NCBI GenBank assembly: GCA_030271565.1
Contig: JARXKR010000098.1
Location: 1 to 8,264 of the forward strand
Origin: Pseudomonadota bacterium
Lineage (GTDB): Bacteria > Pseudomonadota > Alphaproteobacteria > Sphingomonadales > Sphingomonadaceae
Length of the DNA stretch: 8,264 nt
Reading direction: 5' to 3'
The position numbers and the translations under genes are program-made. Below the pieces are notes generated by a model. It did no database searches. It had not been told where the DNA came from and saw only the letters and a program-made list of their open reading frames with translations. Shown in pieces: positions 1-6,475 of this stretch (position 1 is its first letter; each line of letters starts with the position of its first letter).

Positions 1-619
1 AGCGCCAGAAGCTGCCTTTGGTTTCGCGGGTTTCAACCTCGAGGTCCGAGATCGCGGTCTTGAGCCGCGGGTCCCAGTTGACCAGCCGCTTATCGCGGTA
101 GATCAGCCCTTCGCGGTGCAGGTCGACGAACACCTTGACCACCGCCTTGGTGAAGTGCGGGTCCATCGTGAACTGCTCGCGCGACCAGTCCATCGAGCAG
201 CCCAGCCGGCGCAGCTGGCGGGTGATCGTGCCGCCGCTTTCGGCCTTCCACGCCCACACTTTGGCGATGAAATCCTCGCGGGTGTAGTTGGTGCGCTTGT
301 CCTGGGCGAGTTCCAGTTGGCGCTCGACCACCATCTGGGTCGCGATCCCGGCGTGGTCGGTGCCGACCACCCACAGCGCATCCTTGCCGCGCAGCCGCTC
401 GTACCGCACCACCACGTCCTGCAGAGTGTTGTCGAGCGCGTGGCCGATGTGGAGGCTGCCGGTCACGTTGGGCGGCGGGTTGACGATGGTGAAGGGCACC
501 GCATCGGGCCGCTCGGGGCGGAACAGGCCATTGGTCTCCCAATGCGCATACCACTTCGCCTCGATCGCGGCGGGGTCGAAAGTCTTGGGCAATTCGGAGT
601 TTGGGCTGGTGTCGGTCAT
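1..619 (-). CDS. valS: Valyl-tRNA synthetase, N-terminal part (runs off left edge)
   Basis: Charges tRNA-Val with valine in the cytoplasm (class I aminoacyl-tRNA synthetase). The reverse strand reads from an ATG at 619-617 without a stop to the window edge, giving about 206 codons. The protein begins MTDTSPNSELPKTFDP. Residues 47-62 contain NPPPNVTGSLHIGHAL, which includes the class I HIGH motif (57-60). Next come a VVGTDHAGIATQ segment and a RQLRRLGCSMDWSREQFTMD segment, both hallmarks of ValS rather than IleS or LeuS. The KMSKS motif, editing domain and C-terminal coiled coil would lie outside the window. A purine-rich AAAGG lies about 9 nt upstream of the ATG. The gene is transcribed divergently from the Mla-type operon. 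The start choice is good because upstream sequence is intergenic and the N-terminus has normal ValS length. Confidence 0.96.
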   Translation of the reverse strand, partial: MTDTSPNSELPKTFDPAAIEAKWYAHWETNGLFRPERPDAVPFTIVNPPPNVTGSLHIGHALDNTLQDVVVRYERLRGKDALWVVGTDHAGIATQMVVERQLELAQDKRTNYTREDFIAKVWAWKAESGGTITRQLRRLGCSMDWSREQFTMDPHFTKAVVKVFVDLHREGLIYRDKRLVNWDPRLKTAISDLEVETRETKGSFWR

Positions 620-626
620 CGTTCGC

Positions 627-688
627 GGCCTTTGCCAGCGGGGGCAAGGCCATGCAAGCAGTCACCCGATATTGGGCCAGCCTTGCCC
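627..688. repeat. Three mutually complementary arms in the valS/mlaE intergenic region
   Basis: GGCCTTTGCC at 627-636 can pair with GGGCAAGGCC at 642-651, giving 9 pairs with one bulged T and a loop of about 5 nt. The same middle arm (642-650) is also perfectly complementary over 9 bp to GCCTTGCCC at 680-688. The two pairings exclude each other. They fall in the only non-coding DNA between valS and the transporter operon, which must hold both promoters. I see no convincing -35/-10 pair for either side. The region may be an mRNA leader structure or simply GC-rich repeats. Pairing is seen in the sequence; any function is inference. Confidence 0.4.
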
Positions 689-719
689 GAGCCGCATTTT
701 TACCGCAGACAGCATTCCG

Positions 720-1865
720 ATGCGCGAATGGGCTGACTTCATTGCCGAAACCGGGGCCGACGGGGCGATCCGCGTCGCGCTCAGCGGTCCGCTGTGCGTA
801 TCGTCGGTGGGCCGGATGGATGCCCGGCTGCGCGCGCTTGAGGGCCAGGTCGAGGCAGTCGACCTAACGCAGGTCACGGGCTTCGATACGGTCGGCGCGT
901 GGATCGTGGTGCGCCTCGCCGAAGAACGCGGAGCCAAAATCACCGGTGGCAGCGACGAGGCGATGCGGTTGATCGCGGCGGTGCGCGGCGATCACATCGA
1001 TGAGGAACTGGTCGACAAGACACTGACCGCCGCCGCATCCGAAGATGAGGACGAGGCCGCCCTGCCGGAGCAAGCGGCGCAGAAAGTGGGCGGGTTCGTC
1101 ACCGCGTACCTCGAGGGCATGGTCAAGCTGATCGGCTTCCTTGGCGCACTGATCATCGCCGCCGGATCGCTGATCACGCACCCCAAACGCTTCCGCATTG
1201 TCGCGCTGGTCCGCCAGCTCGAACTTAGCGGGGTCGGGGCTTTGCCGATCGTCGGGCTGATGAGCTTCCTGATCGGGATCGTCATCGCGCAGCAGGGCGC
1301 GGTCCAGCTGCGCCAGTTCGGCGCGGAAATCTACACGGTCAATCTGACCGGGCGGCTGTCGATGCGCGAGCTTGGCATCCTGATGACCGCGATCATGTTC
1401 GCGGGCCGCTCGGGTTCGTCATTCGCGGCGCAGATCGGCACGATGAAACTGACCGAAGAGATCGATGCGATGCGGACCATCGGGGTTTCGCCGATGGAGG
1501 CACTGGTGGTGCCCCGGATCGTCGCCGCGCTGCTGATCATGCCGCTGCTTGGTTTCTACGCTGCAGTGTTGGCGATCATCGGCGGAGCGTTCATCTCGAT
1601 GTTCGCGCTCGACATCCCGTTCTTCACCTTCCTCGTGCGCATTCGTGAGGTGGTGCCGCTGCACGATATCTGGGTCGGTTTGATCAAGGCTCCGCTGTTC
1701 GGCCTGATCATCGCGCTGGCGGGCTGCTACCAGGGGATGCAGGTGCAGGGCAATTCGGAAGAAGTCGGGCTCAGGACCACGGTTGCAGTGGTGCAGGGTA
1801 TTTTTGCGGTGATCGTCCTCGATGCCTTTTTTGCGGTGTTCTTCACCGAAGTGGGTTGGGGATGA
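720..1865 (+). CDS. mlaE: MlaE-family ABC transporter permease with N-terminal STAS domain
   Basis: Inner-membrane permease of an MCE/Mla-type lipid transporter, 381 aa. Residues about 1-95 look like a STAS (MlaB-like) domain, with DLTQVTGFDTVGAW around residues 48-61. An acidic linker follows (ASEDEDEAALPEQ, about residues 103-116). The remainder is a MlaE/YrbE permease of five or more hydrophobic segments, containing MRELGILMTAIMFAGRSGS and the cytoplasmic coupling segment EEIDAMRTIGVSP (about 246-258) expected to contact the ATPase. In E. coli the STAS partner MlaB is a separate protein; here it is fused. The ATG at 720 was chosen because the STAS fold starts there; the open frame extends to 288 but that part is antisense to valS. 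The ribosome-binding site is weak. The stop overlaps the mlaF start as ATGA. The transported lipid cannot be told from sequence. Confidence 0.92.
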   Translation: MREWADFIAETGADGAIRVALSGPLCVSSVGRMDARLRALEGQVEAVDLTQVTGFDTVGAWIVVRLAEERGAKITGGSDEAMRLIAAVRGDHIDEELVDKTLTAAASEDEDEAALPEQAAQKVGGFVTAYLEGMVKLIGFLGALIIAAGSLITHPKRFRIVALVRQLELSGVGALPIVGLMSFLIGIVIAQQGAVQLRQFGAEIYTVNLTGRLSMRELGILMTAIMFAGRSGSSFAAQIGTMKLTEEIDAMRTIGVSPMEALVVPRIVAALLIMPLLGFYAAVLAIIGGAFISMFALDIPFFTFLVRIREVVPLHDIWVGLIKAPLFGLIIALAGCYQGMQVQGNSEEVGLRTTVAVVQGIFAVIVLDAFFAVFFTEVGWG

Positions 1866-2695
1866 ACAGTCCCGAAACCCAGGACGAACCGGCGGTCGTC
1901 GTCACCGGGCTGAAGAACAGCTTCGGCAGTCACGTGGTCCACGAGAACCTCGATCTGACCGTACGCCGGGGCGAGATCTTGGGCGTTGTGGGCGGCTCGG
2001 GCACGGGCAAGTCGGTGCTGCTGCGCTCGATCATCGGACTCCAGCCGCCGACCGAAGGCCACATCGAAGTGCTTGGGGCGCAAGTCTCGGAAGAACGCGA
2101 CCCGGATGAAATCGATGTGCGCAGCCGCTGGGGCGTGCTGTTCCAGGGCGGCGCGCTGTTTTCGACGCTGACCGTGGCGGAGAATATCGAAGTCCCGCTC
2201 AAGGAATTTCATCCCGAAATCGGTGACGAGCTGCGCCGTGAGATTGCGCTGTACAAGATCAAGCTGGCCGGACTGCCCGAAGATGCGGCCGACAAATTCC
2301 CGTCCGAACTGTCGGGCGGAATGCGCAAGCGCGCCGGGCTGGCCCGCGCGCTGGCGCTCGACCCGGAACTGCTGTTCCTGGATGAGCCGACCGCCGGGCT
2401 CGATCCGATCGGTGCGGCATCGTTCGATGAATTGACGCGTGAATTGCAGGAGACGCTGGGCCACACGGTGTTCCTGATCACCCACGATCTCGATACGCTG
2501 TACGAGATCTGCGATCGGGTCGCGGTACTGGCGGACAAGCGGGTGATCGCGGTCGGGACGATCCCCGAACTGCTCGCGCTCGATCATCCGTGGATCCAGG
2601 AATATTTCAACGGTCCGCGCGGCCGCGCCGCGCAATCGGCACAGCGCCGGGCCAAAGCTAAAGCCATGGACAAAATCAGAAAAGCAGGGGCATAG
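1862..2695 (+). CDS. mlaF: MlaF-family ABC transporter ATP-binding protein
   Basis: Cytoplasmic ATPase that drives the MlaE/MlaD lipid transporter, 277 aa. All ABC motifs are intact: Walker A GGSGTGKS (44-51), Q-loop Q95 in LFQGGALFS (the GALF pattern is typical of MlaF), signature LSGGMRKRAGLARA (150-163), Walker B LLFLDEP with catalytic E175, D-loop AGLDP and switch H208 in LITHDLD. A basic Ala/Lys/Arg-rich C-terminal tail (about the last 25 residues, ending RKAGA) follows a segment EYFNGPRGR that resembles the C-terminal extension of MlaF proteins. The ATG at 1862 overlaps the permease stop (ATGA); GGTTGGGG just upstream is a possible ribosome-binding site. A TTG at 1856 is an alternative adding two residues. 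The stop lies inside a 40-bp tandem duplication. Confidence 0.95.
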   Translation: MNSPETQDEPAVVVTGLKNSFGSHVVHENLDLTVRRGEILGVVGGSGTGKSVLLRSIIGLQPPTEGHIEVLGAQVSEERDPDEIDVRSRWGVLFQGGALFSTLTVAENIEVPLKEFHPEIGDELRREIALYKIKLAGLPEDAADKFPSELSGGMRKRAGLARALALDPELLFLDEPTAGLDPIGAASFDELTRELQETLGHTVFLITHDLDTLYEICDRVAVLADKRVIAVGTIPELLALDHPWIQEYFNGPRGRAAQSAQRRAKAKAMDKIRKAGA

Positions 2696-2762
2696 AGCGG
2701 CTATGGAAACCACAGCCAAGATAGCAGGGGCATAGAGCGGCTATGGAAACCAGAGCCAAGAA
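2683..2762 (+). repeat. 40-bp tandem duplication spanning the mlaF stop and mlaD start
   Basis: Copy 1 is 2683-2722 and copy 2 is 2723-2762; they match at 38 of 40 positions (differences at 2713/2753 and 2722/2762). Each unit contains the mlaF-type ending (GCA GGG GCA TAG), the purine-rich stretch AGAGCGG and an ATGGAAACC start. The gene junction has thus been copied head to tail. Because 40 is not a multiple of three, the first ATG is out of frame with mlaD and reads into the second TAG. High identity suggests a recent slippage or unequal exchange event. Confidence 0.95.
2703..2735 (+). other. 10-codon mini-ORF created by the tandem duplication
   Basis: The ATG at 2703 in repeat copy 1 reads METTAKIAGA and stops at the TAG 2733-2735 in copy 2. 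The first residues mirror the MlaD N-terminus (METRAK) and the last mirror the MlaF C-terminus (AGA), as expected for a duplicated junction. Its start is 7 nt after the mlaF stop, and its own stop is 7 nt before the mlaD start, so ribosomes could pass stepwise from mlaF to the mini-ORF to mlaD. Whether it is translated is unknown; the peptide itself is unlikely to have a function. Confidence 0.35.
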
Positions 2763-3702
2763 TGTCTGGGTGGGGGTGGTCTCACTGGCGCTGCTGGCGC
2801 TGCTCGCCTTTGCGATCGTGTGGATGGCGCGGCTGGGTGAAGGCAGCAAGCACGAATTCGATATCTTCTTCAAGCAATCGGTCGACGGGCTGGCCAAGGG
2901 CTCGTCTGTGACTTTCTCAGGCGTGCCGGTCGGACAGGTCAAGGAAATCGAGCTGTGGAAGAAGGACCCGAGCTTCGTGCGGGTGCGGATCGCGGTCGAC
3001 AAGGACGTCGCAATCCGCGTCGGCACCACCGCGACGATGCAGGGCAGTTTTACCGGGGTCTCCAACATCCAGCTTGAGGGTGCGAGCAAGGATGCGCCGT
3101 TGATCGCCTGCGGCGCACAGGATCGCAAGGCGGCCTGCCCCGAAGGCGTGCCGGTGATCCCGACCAAGCGCGGCGGGCTGGGCGAACTGCTCAACTCTGC
3201 GCCAGTGCTGCTCGAACGGCTGGCAACGTTGACCGAACGGCTCACCCAGATGTTTTCGGACAAGAACCAGGCCTCGATCCAGAATATTCTCGCCAATACC
3301 GATCGGCTGACCAATGGCCTAGCCGATGCCTCGCCCGAAATGCGTAGAACCTTGCAGGAACTGCAAGGCACGCTGGCCGAGGCGCGCGGCGCGATGGCCA
3401 GCTTCCAGCAAATGGCCGGATCCACCGACCGGATGATGAACGAAGACTTCAAGCCAATGGTCGGGCAGTTCAATACCTCATTGAAATCGATCAATCGCGC
3501 TTCGGACCAGCTTGACGGGTTGCTCGGTGACATGCGCCCCGGCGCGAAGCGGTTCAGCGAGCAAACGCTGCCCGAGGCCGAGGCCGCGATCCGCGATCTG
3601 CGCGCGACCACCAAGGCGCTGCGCGGGATGACCGAAAAGCTTAACGAGCAGGGCGCCAAGGGGCTGCTCGGCGGGCAGCAACTGCCGGATTACAAGCCAT
3701 GA
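2743..3702 (+). CDS. mlaD: MlaD-family MCE-domain protein
   Basis: Membrane-anchored substrate-binding subunit of the Mla-type ABC transporter, 319 aa. An N-terminal transmembrane helix (about residues 8-29, VWVGVVSLALLALLAFAIVW) is followed by the MCE domain, with the signature SVDGLAKGSSVTFSGVPVGQV (about 46-66) and TMQGSFTGVSNIQLEG near 97-112. MCE domains assemble into hexameric rings that pass lipids through a central pore. From about residue 145 the protein is predicted helical (LLERLATLTERLTQMF, LQELQGTLAEARGAMASFQQM and similar), longer than E. coli MlaD (about 183 aa), and resembles MCE proteins whose helical tails extend into the periplasm. The ATG at 2743 is the second of two duplicated start sites and the only one in frame. 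Its stop overlaps a possible ATG of the next gene (ATGA). Confidence 0.93.
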   Translation: METRAKNVWVGVVSLALLALLAFAIVWMARLGEGSKHEFDIFFKQSVDGLAKGSSVTFSGVPVGQVKEIELWKKDPSFVRVRIAVDKDVAIRVGTTATMQGSFTGVSNIQLEGASKDAPLIACGAQDRKAACPEGVPVIPTKRGGLGELLNSAPVLLERLATLTERLTQMFSDKNQASIQNILANTDRLTNGLADASPEMRRTLQELQGTLAEARGAMASFQQMAGSTDRMMNEDFKPMVGQFNTSLKSINRASDQLDGLLGDMRPGAKRFSEQTLPEAEAAIRDLRATTKALRGMTEKLNEQGAKGLLGGQQLPDYKP

Positions 3703-3731
3703 AGTTTGGGGCCAAGACAGGGATTTTCGCG

Positions 3732-4322
3732 ATGCGTTTCTTGAAGAGGTCGTCGGCGCTGCTGGTGTTGACCTTGACGGTCAGCGGCTGTCTCAGCTTC
3801 GGTAGCAAGCCGCCGCCAACGCTGCTTAGCCTGACCCCGGCCAGCGTCGTCCCGGTGGGCACGGTGACCAGTGGCGATCCCAAGACCGCGATCATGGTGA
3901 TGGAGCCTGAAACCGACCAGCGGCTCGCCACGATGCGGGTCCCGGTGCAGATCGACGACACCAATGTCGCCTACGTCAAGAACGCGGCCTGGGTCGAACG
4001 CCCCGCACGGTTGTTCCGCGCATTGCTCGCCGAAACGCTGCGGAGCAAGACCCACGCGCTGGTGCTCGAAGATACGCAAGCCGCAGCCAACGTCGGGGTA
4101 CGGGTCTCGGGCCGGCTGATCGACATGGGCTACGATGCGCGGACCAGTTCGGTGGTGGTCCGGTTCGAAGCGATCCGCGGCAGTACCGGCGGCGCGGTGA
4201 TGACCAAGCGTTTCGAAAGCGTGGTGCCCGGCATTCAGGCCAAGCCCGAATTTATCGGCCCGGCGCTCAATCAGGCGGCGAACGACGTGGCGGCGCAGGT
4301 TGCTGCGTGGATAGTGGGCTAG
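3732..4322 (+). CDS. ABC-type transport auxiliary lipoprotein
   Basis: Probable lipoprotein partner of the MCE transporter, 196 aa, of the ABC_trans_aux (PqiC/YmbA-like) type. From the ATG at 3732 it starts MRFLKRSSALLVLTLTVSGC: a basic n-region, a hydrophobic core and a lipobox VSGC with the acylated Cys at residue 20. Residue +2 is Leu, not Asp, so Lol sorting to the outer membrane is expected. The mature part begins with a Pro-rich PPPTLLSLTP stretch, and a VAYVKNAAWVERPARLFRALLAETL segment matches the family pattern. AGGGA at 3719-3723, 8 nt upstream, supports this start. An in-frame ATG at 3699 overlaps the mlaD stop (ATGA) and would add 11 residues, giving an unusually long signal peptide. 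Position as last gene of the mla-type operon supports the call. The family is known to bridge MCE systems to the outer membrane; its role here is inferred. Confidence 0.87.
   Translation: MRFLKRSSALLVLTLTVSGCLSFGSKPPPTLLSLTPASVVPVGTVTSGDPKTAIMVMEPETDQRLATMRVPVQIDDTNVAYVKNAAWVERPARLFRALLAETLRSKTHALVLEDTQAAANVGVRVSGRLIDMGYDARTSSVVVRFEAIRGSTGGAVMTKRFESVVPGIQAKPEFIGPALNQAANDVAAQVAAWIVG
4319..4322. other. Shared CTAG: overlapping stop codons of two convergent operons
   Basis: The + strand lipoprotein gene ends in TAG at 4320-4322 and the - strand ATP12 gene ends in TAG at 4321-4319, both within the palindrome CTAG. I see no hairpin with a T-run near here on either strand, so both transcripts probably extend into the opposing gene. 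Confidence 0.9.
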
Positions 4323-5014
4323 ACTCTAACCAACTGCGCAAATCGCTGGGCCGCGCTAAACGAGGCAAGCCGCCGCGCGCGACGTTCACCAGCTTCGGCA
4401 TCCGCGCCCCACAATTCAGCCTGCCAATCTTCCTCGAGATTCGCGGCATTCCATAATTCCGCCGGATCGGCGTCAGGTTCCAGCGCAGCGAGCGCGATCA
4501 CCAGCGATGCGCTCAGCGCGCTGAGCGTGGTCAGGGCGGCAAGGGTGAAATGATCGTGCGCGGCGAGCACGCGCTCTAGCTGGGTCAGCGTTGCCGGGCT
4601 TTGGGGACGGTGGATCACTCCACTGATGCGCTCGAAATGGATGTCCCAGCGCGCCTCGGCCGATGTCAGCAGCGGTTCCCACAAGAAAATCTGACGGGCA
4701 TGCAGAGGCTCGTCGGGCTCGGCACGGTAGCACAGCGTATCGGTCTCGGCGTAGCGCAGCAAATGAGCGGTCGCAGCAGCGCGATCCGGCGCGATCACGT
4801 CGATCGCATAGTCGGCGAGGTCGCGCAGTGGTAGGCTGTCCGGATCGACCACTTCGCGTTGCGCAGCCCATTCGGCGGCCATTGCAATGGCGAGTGCTTC
4901 GGTCGGCACGATTTGCGCAGAGCCGGCCTGGGTCTTGACCGCACGGCCATCGAGCAACACCCGCCAGCCGTCATCCGCCGATACGGCCGTGGCATCCGTC
5001 CAGAACCGCTTCAT
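4319..5014 (-). CDS. ATP12-family chaperone (F1-ATPase assembly)
   Basis: Predicted assembly chaperone for the F1 part of ATP synthase, 231 aa; the mitochondrial homologue Atp12 binds the alpha subunit. Recognised from the N-terminal MKRFW, the GWRVLLDGRAVKTQAG segment (about residues 16-31), VPTEALAIAMAAEWAAQREVVDP (about 36-58), the LADYAIDVI segment, RYAETDTLCYRA and the RQIFLWEPLLTSAEARW stretch. Length is normal for bacterial ATP12 proteins. The ATG at 5014 overlaps the stop of the small membrane protein gene (ATGA), so it is preferred over a GTG at 5032 that would add MEVARS. It is the last gene of the crcB-rluC operon, and its TAG overlaps the convergent lipoprotein gene's TAG within CTAG. 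Confidence 0.9.
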   Translation of the reverse strand: MKRFWTDATAVSADDGWRVLLDGRAVKTQAGSAQIVPTEALAIAMAAEWAAQREVVDPDSLPLRDLADYAIDVIAPDRAAATAHLLRYAETDTLCYRAEPDEPLHARQIFLWEPLLTSAEARWDIHFERISGVIHRPQSPATLTQLERVLAAHDHFTLAALTTLSALSASLVIALAALEPDADPAELWNAANLEEDWQAELWGADAEAGERRARRLASFSAAQRFAQLVRV

Positions 5015-5226
5015 GGACCGGGCGACTTCCACTTGCGCGCGAGAAACGGCGGCAGGAGCAACAGCTCGAGCAAACCGAAAATTGCGAATGCCGCGCCCGC
5101 AGGCTTGGGCACGTCGATCTTGCCCGCCAAGATCAGCAATCCGACCACGGTCAACGCCGTGGCGGACAAGCGGACCAGGTTGAGCATCACGAAGCGCTGC
5201 ATGACCATGCTATCGTCGTCGTTCAT
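5011..5226 (-). CDS. Small two-helix membrane protein of unknown function
   Basis: A 71-aa protein of unknown function. Two hydrophobic segments are visible, about residues 17-35 (LVRLSATALTVVGLLILAG) and 43-63 (AGAAFAIFGLLELLLLPPFL), joined by a short polar hairpin KIDVPKP and ending in a basic tail RKWKSPGP. The N-terminus is acidic (MNDDDS). It is an inner-membrane protein by appearance. Both ends overlap their neighbours (ATGA with the HAD gene upstream, ATGA with the ATP12 gene downstream), which is strong support that it is a real coupled gene. Met7, Met9 and Met14 are alternative starts, but the overlapping ATG at 5226 fits the operon pattern. Position before the ATP12 gene might hint at membrane energetics; that is speculation. 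Confidence 0.8.
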   Translation of the reverse strand: MNDDDSMVMQRFVMLNLVRLSATALTVVGLLILAGKIDVPKPAGAAFAIFGLLELLLLPPFLARKWKSPGP

Positions 5227-5876
5227 CCGATCAGCTCCTTGAGATGTGCCGGATCGCGGGCCACCGCCTCGGCGCCGGCATGCAGCAATTCTTCTGCGGT
5301 GTGATAGCCCCAGTCGACCCCCAGCGCACGCACCCCGGCTGCCCCGGCCATCGCGATATCGAACACGGTATCGCCGATCATCACGCAGTGCTCCGGCTCA
5401 GTGCCGGTTTCGGCAAGCGCGGCGAGCACCATCGCCGGATGGGGTTTGGACGGGTGGTGGTCAGCGGTTTGCAGCGTCGAGAAGTGCCGGGTCAGCCCGT
5501 GCGTGGCGAGGCAATGCTCAAGCCCGCGTTGGCTCTTGCCGGTAGCGACGCCGAGCGTCCACCCGGCAGCGGCCAAGCTGGCGACCAATTCCGCGATGCC
5601 GTCATACAATGGCTCAACCAGCGACCCGCTTTCGCGCGCGGCACGGAAGCGTTCGCGATAGGCCGCATCGATCGCGGCGCGCAGACCTTCGTCGGTGTCG
5701 GGGGCGAGCTGGCGGATCGCTTGGGGCAGGCTCAGCCCGACGATGCGGCGGACCAGATGCCGATCCGGCGGGGGCAGACCGGCGTCGGCAAAGGCCGCGT
5801 CCATCGCATTGCAGACCCCAGCTTGCCCGTCGACCAGTGTCCCGTCGCAATCGAACAGCGCCAGCCGCACCGTCAC
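5223..5876 (-). CDS. HAD-IA family hydrolase (phosphoglycolate phosphatase-like)
   Basis: Cytoplasmic haloacid dehalogenase-superfamily phosphatase, 217 aa. All four HAD motifs are present: motif I FDCDGTLVD with nucleophile D9 and acid/base D11, motif II T112 in GVATGKS, motif III K144 in HHPSKPHP, and motif IV GDTVFD with D169 and D173. An alpha-helical cap (about residues 16-85) between motifs I and II places it in subfamily IA with Gph/PGP-like enzymes. The true substrate cannot be read from sequence. It starts with GTG at 5876, overlapping the PaiB-like gene's stop (GTGA), and ends overlapping the small membrane gene (ATGA). No ATG gives a better fit, since the DxD motif sits only 9 residues in. 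Confidence 0.9.
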   Translation of the reverse strand: MTVRLALFDCDGTLVDGQAGVCNAMDAAFADAGLPPPDRHLVRRIVGLSLPQAIRQLAPDTDEGLRAAIDAAYRERFRAARESGSLVEPLYDGIAELVASLAAAGWTLGVATGKSQRGLEHCLATHGLTRHFSTLQTADHHPSKPHPAMVLAALAETGTEPEHCVMIGDTVFDIAMAGAAGVRALGVDWGYHTAEELLHAGAEAVARDPAHLKELIG

Positions 5877-6475
5877 GGGGCGAGGCTGCGCATCAGGGCG
5901 GCAATCCCGCCCGCACCTTCGCCTTCAAGCCCGGCAGCGACCCGCTCGCGCTCATCCGGGCTCTTGTTCTGGCTAAGCTTCATTGTCTCGCGCCAAGCGA
6001 TCACTTCGAGTTCGAACCCGACGATCGCAGACTGCATCGCGCGGCTCTTGGCTTCGGGCAGCTTGTCCATCGACCACGGCTTGCCCGCCGCGATCCGTGC
6101 CTCGTGCTTGTCCGACAATGCGGTGATCTGGCCGAGCAGCTCCTCTGCGTCCATCCGTCGGACCCGGCCTTCGAGTTCCAGCGCAACGTAGTTCCAGGTC
6201 GGGACCTGCTCGGGATCGGCGTACCAGCGCGGACTGACATAGCCATCGGGGCCATTGATCACCGCCAGCACGGTCATGCCGTTCAGATGCTTGGTCAGCG
6301 CATTGCCGCGCGCGAGGTGGAACTGGACTGCACCGTTCTTGGTCCACAGCAGCGGCACATGCGCCACGCGCGGACCATCGGGGGTCTGCGCAAAGACCAT
6401 GCCAAAGCCGATCTCCTCGACCATCGTTTCAAGCAGGGCGCGGTCGGGATTGCGGAAGGAAGTTGCCGGATGCAT
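5873..6475 (-). CDS. PaiB-like FMN-binding negative transcriptional regulator
   Basis: 200-aa protein of the PaiB family, which has a flavin-reductase-like split-barrel fold. In Bacillus, PaiB is linked to negative control of sporulation and degradative enzymes; the function in proteobacteria is unclear. Family features seen: the start MHPATSFRNPD, VAHVPLLW (37-44), QFHLARGNAL (51-60), GPDGYVSPRWY (75-85), VPTWNY (91-96), DKHEA (122-126) and KLSQNK (166-171). Length is normal. The gene starts at the ATG 6475-6473, which shares its A with the rluC-type stop (TGATG), and ends overlapping the HAD gene (GTGA). No helix-turn-helix is visible, so direct DNA binding should not be assumed. I am confident of the family, less so of the name's implied role. 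Confidence 0.88.
   Translation of the reverse strand: MHPATSFRNPDRALLETMVEEIGFGMVFAQTPDGPRVAHVPLLWTKNGAVQFHLARGNALTKHLNGMTVLAVINGPDGYVSPRWYADPEQVPTWNYVALELEGRVRRMDAEELLGQITALSDKHEARIAAGKPWSMDKLPEAKSRAMQSAIVGFELEVIAWRETMKLSQNKSPDERERVAAGLEGEGAGGIAALMRSLAP

Noticed and set aside
288..719. N-terminal extension of the MlaE permease frame
   Set aside because: The 144 extra codons are antisense to valS and then cross the intergenic region; the STAS domain begins at the ATG 720.
1727..2719. 330-codon open frame on the - strand
   Set aside because: Antisense to mlaF, which has all ABC motifs; the translation shows no coherent fold.
2683..2762. CRISPR-like or mobile-element repeat
   Set aside because: Only two directly adjacent copies with no spacer, no transposase and no target-site duplication; a simple tandem duplication explains it.
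2676..3659. 327-codon open frame on the - strand
   Set aside because: Antisense to mlaD; Ser-rich translation typical of a mirror frame of a GC-rich gene.
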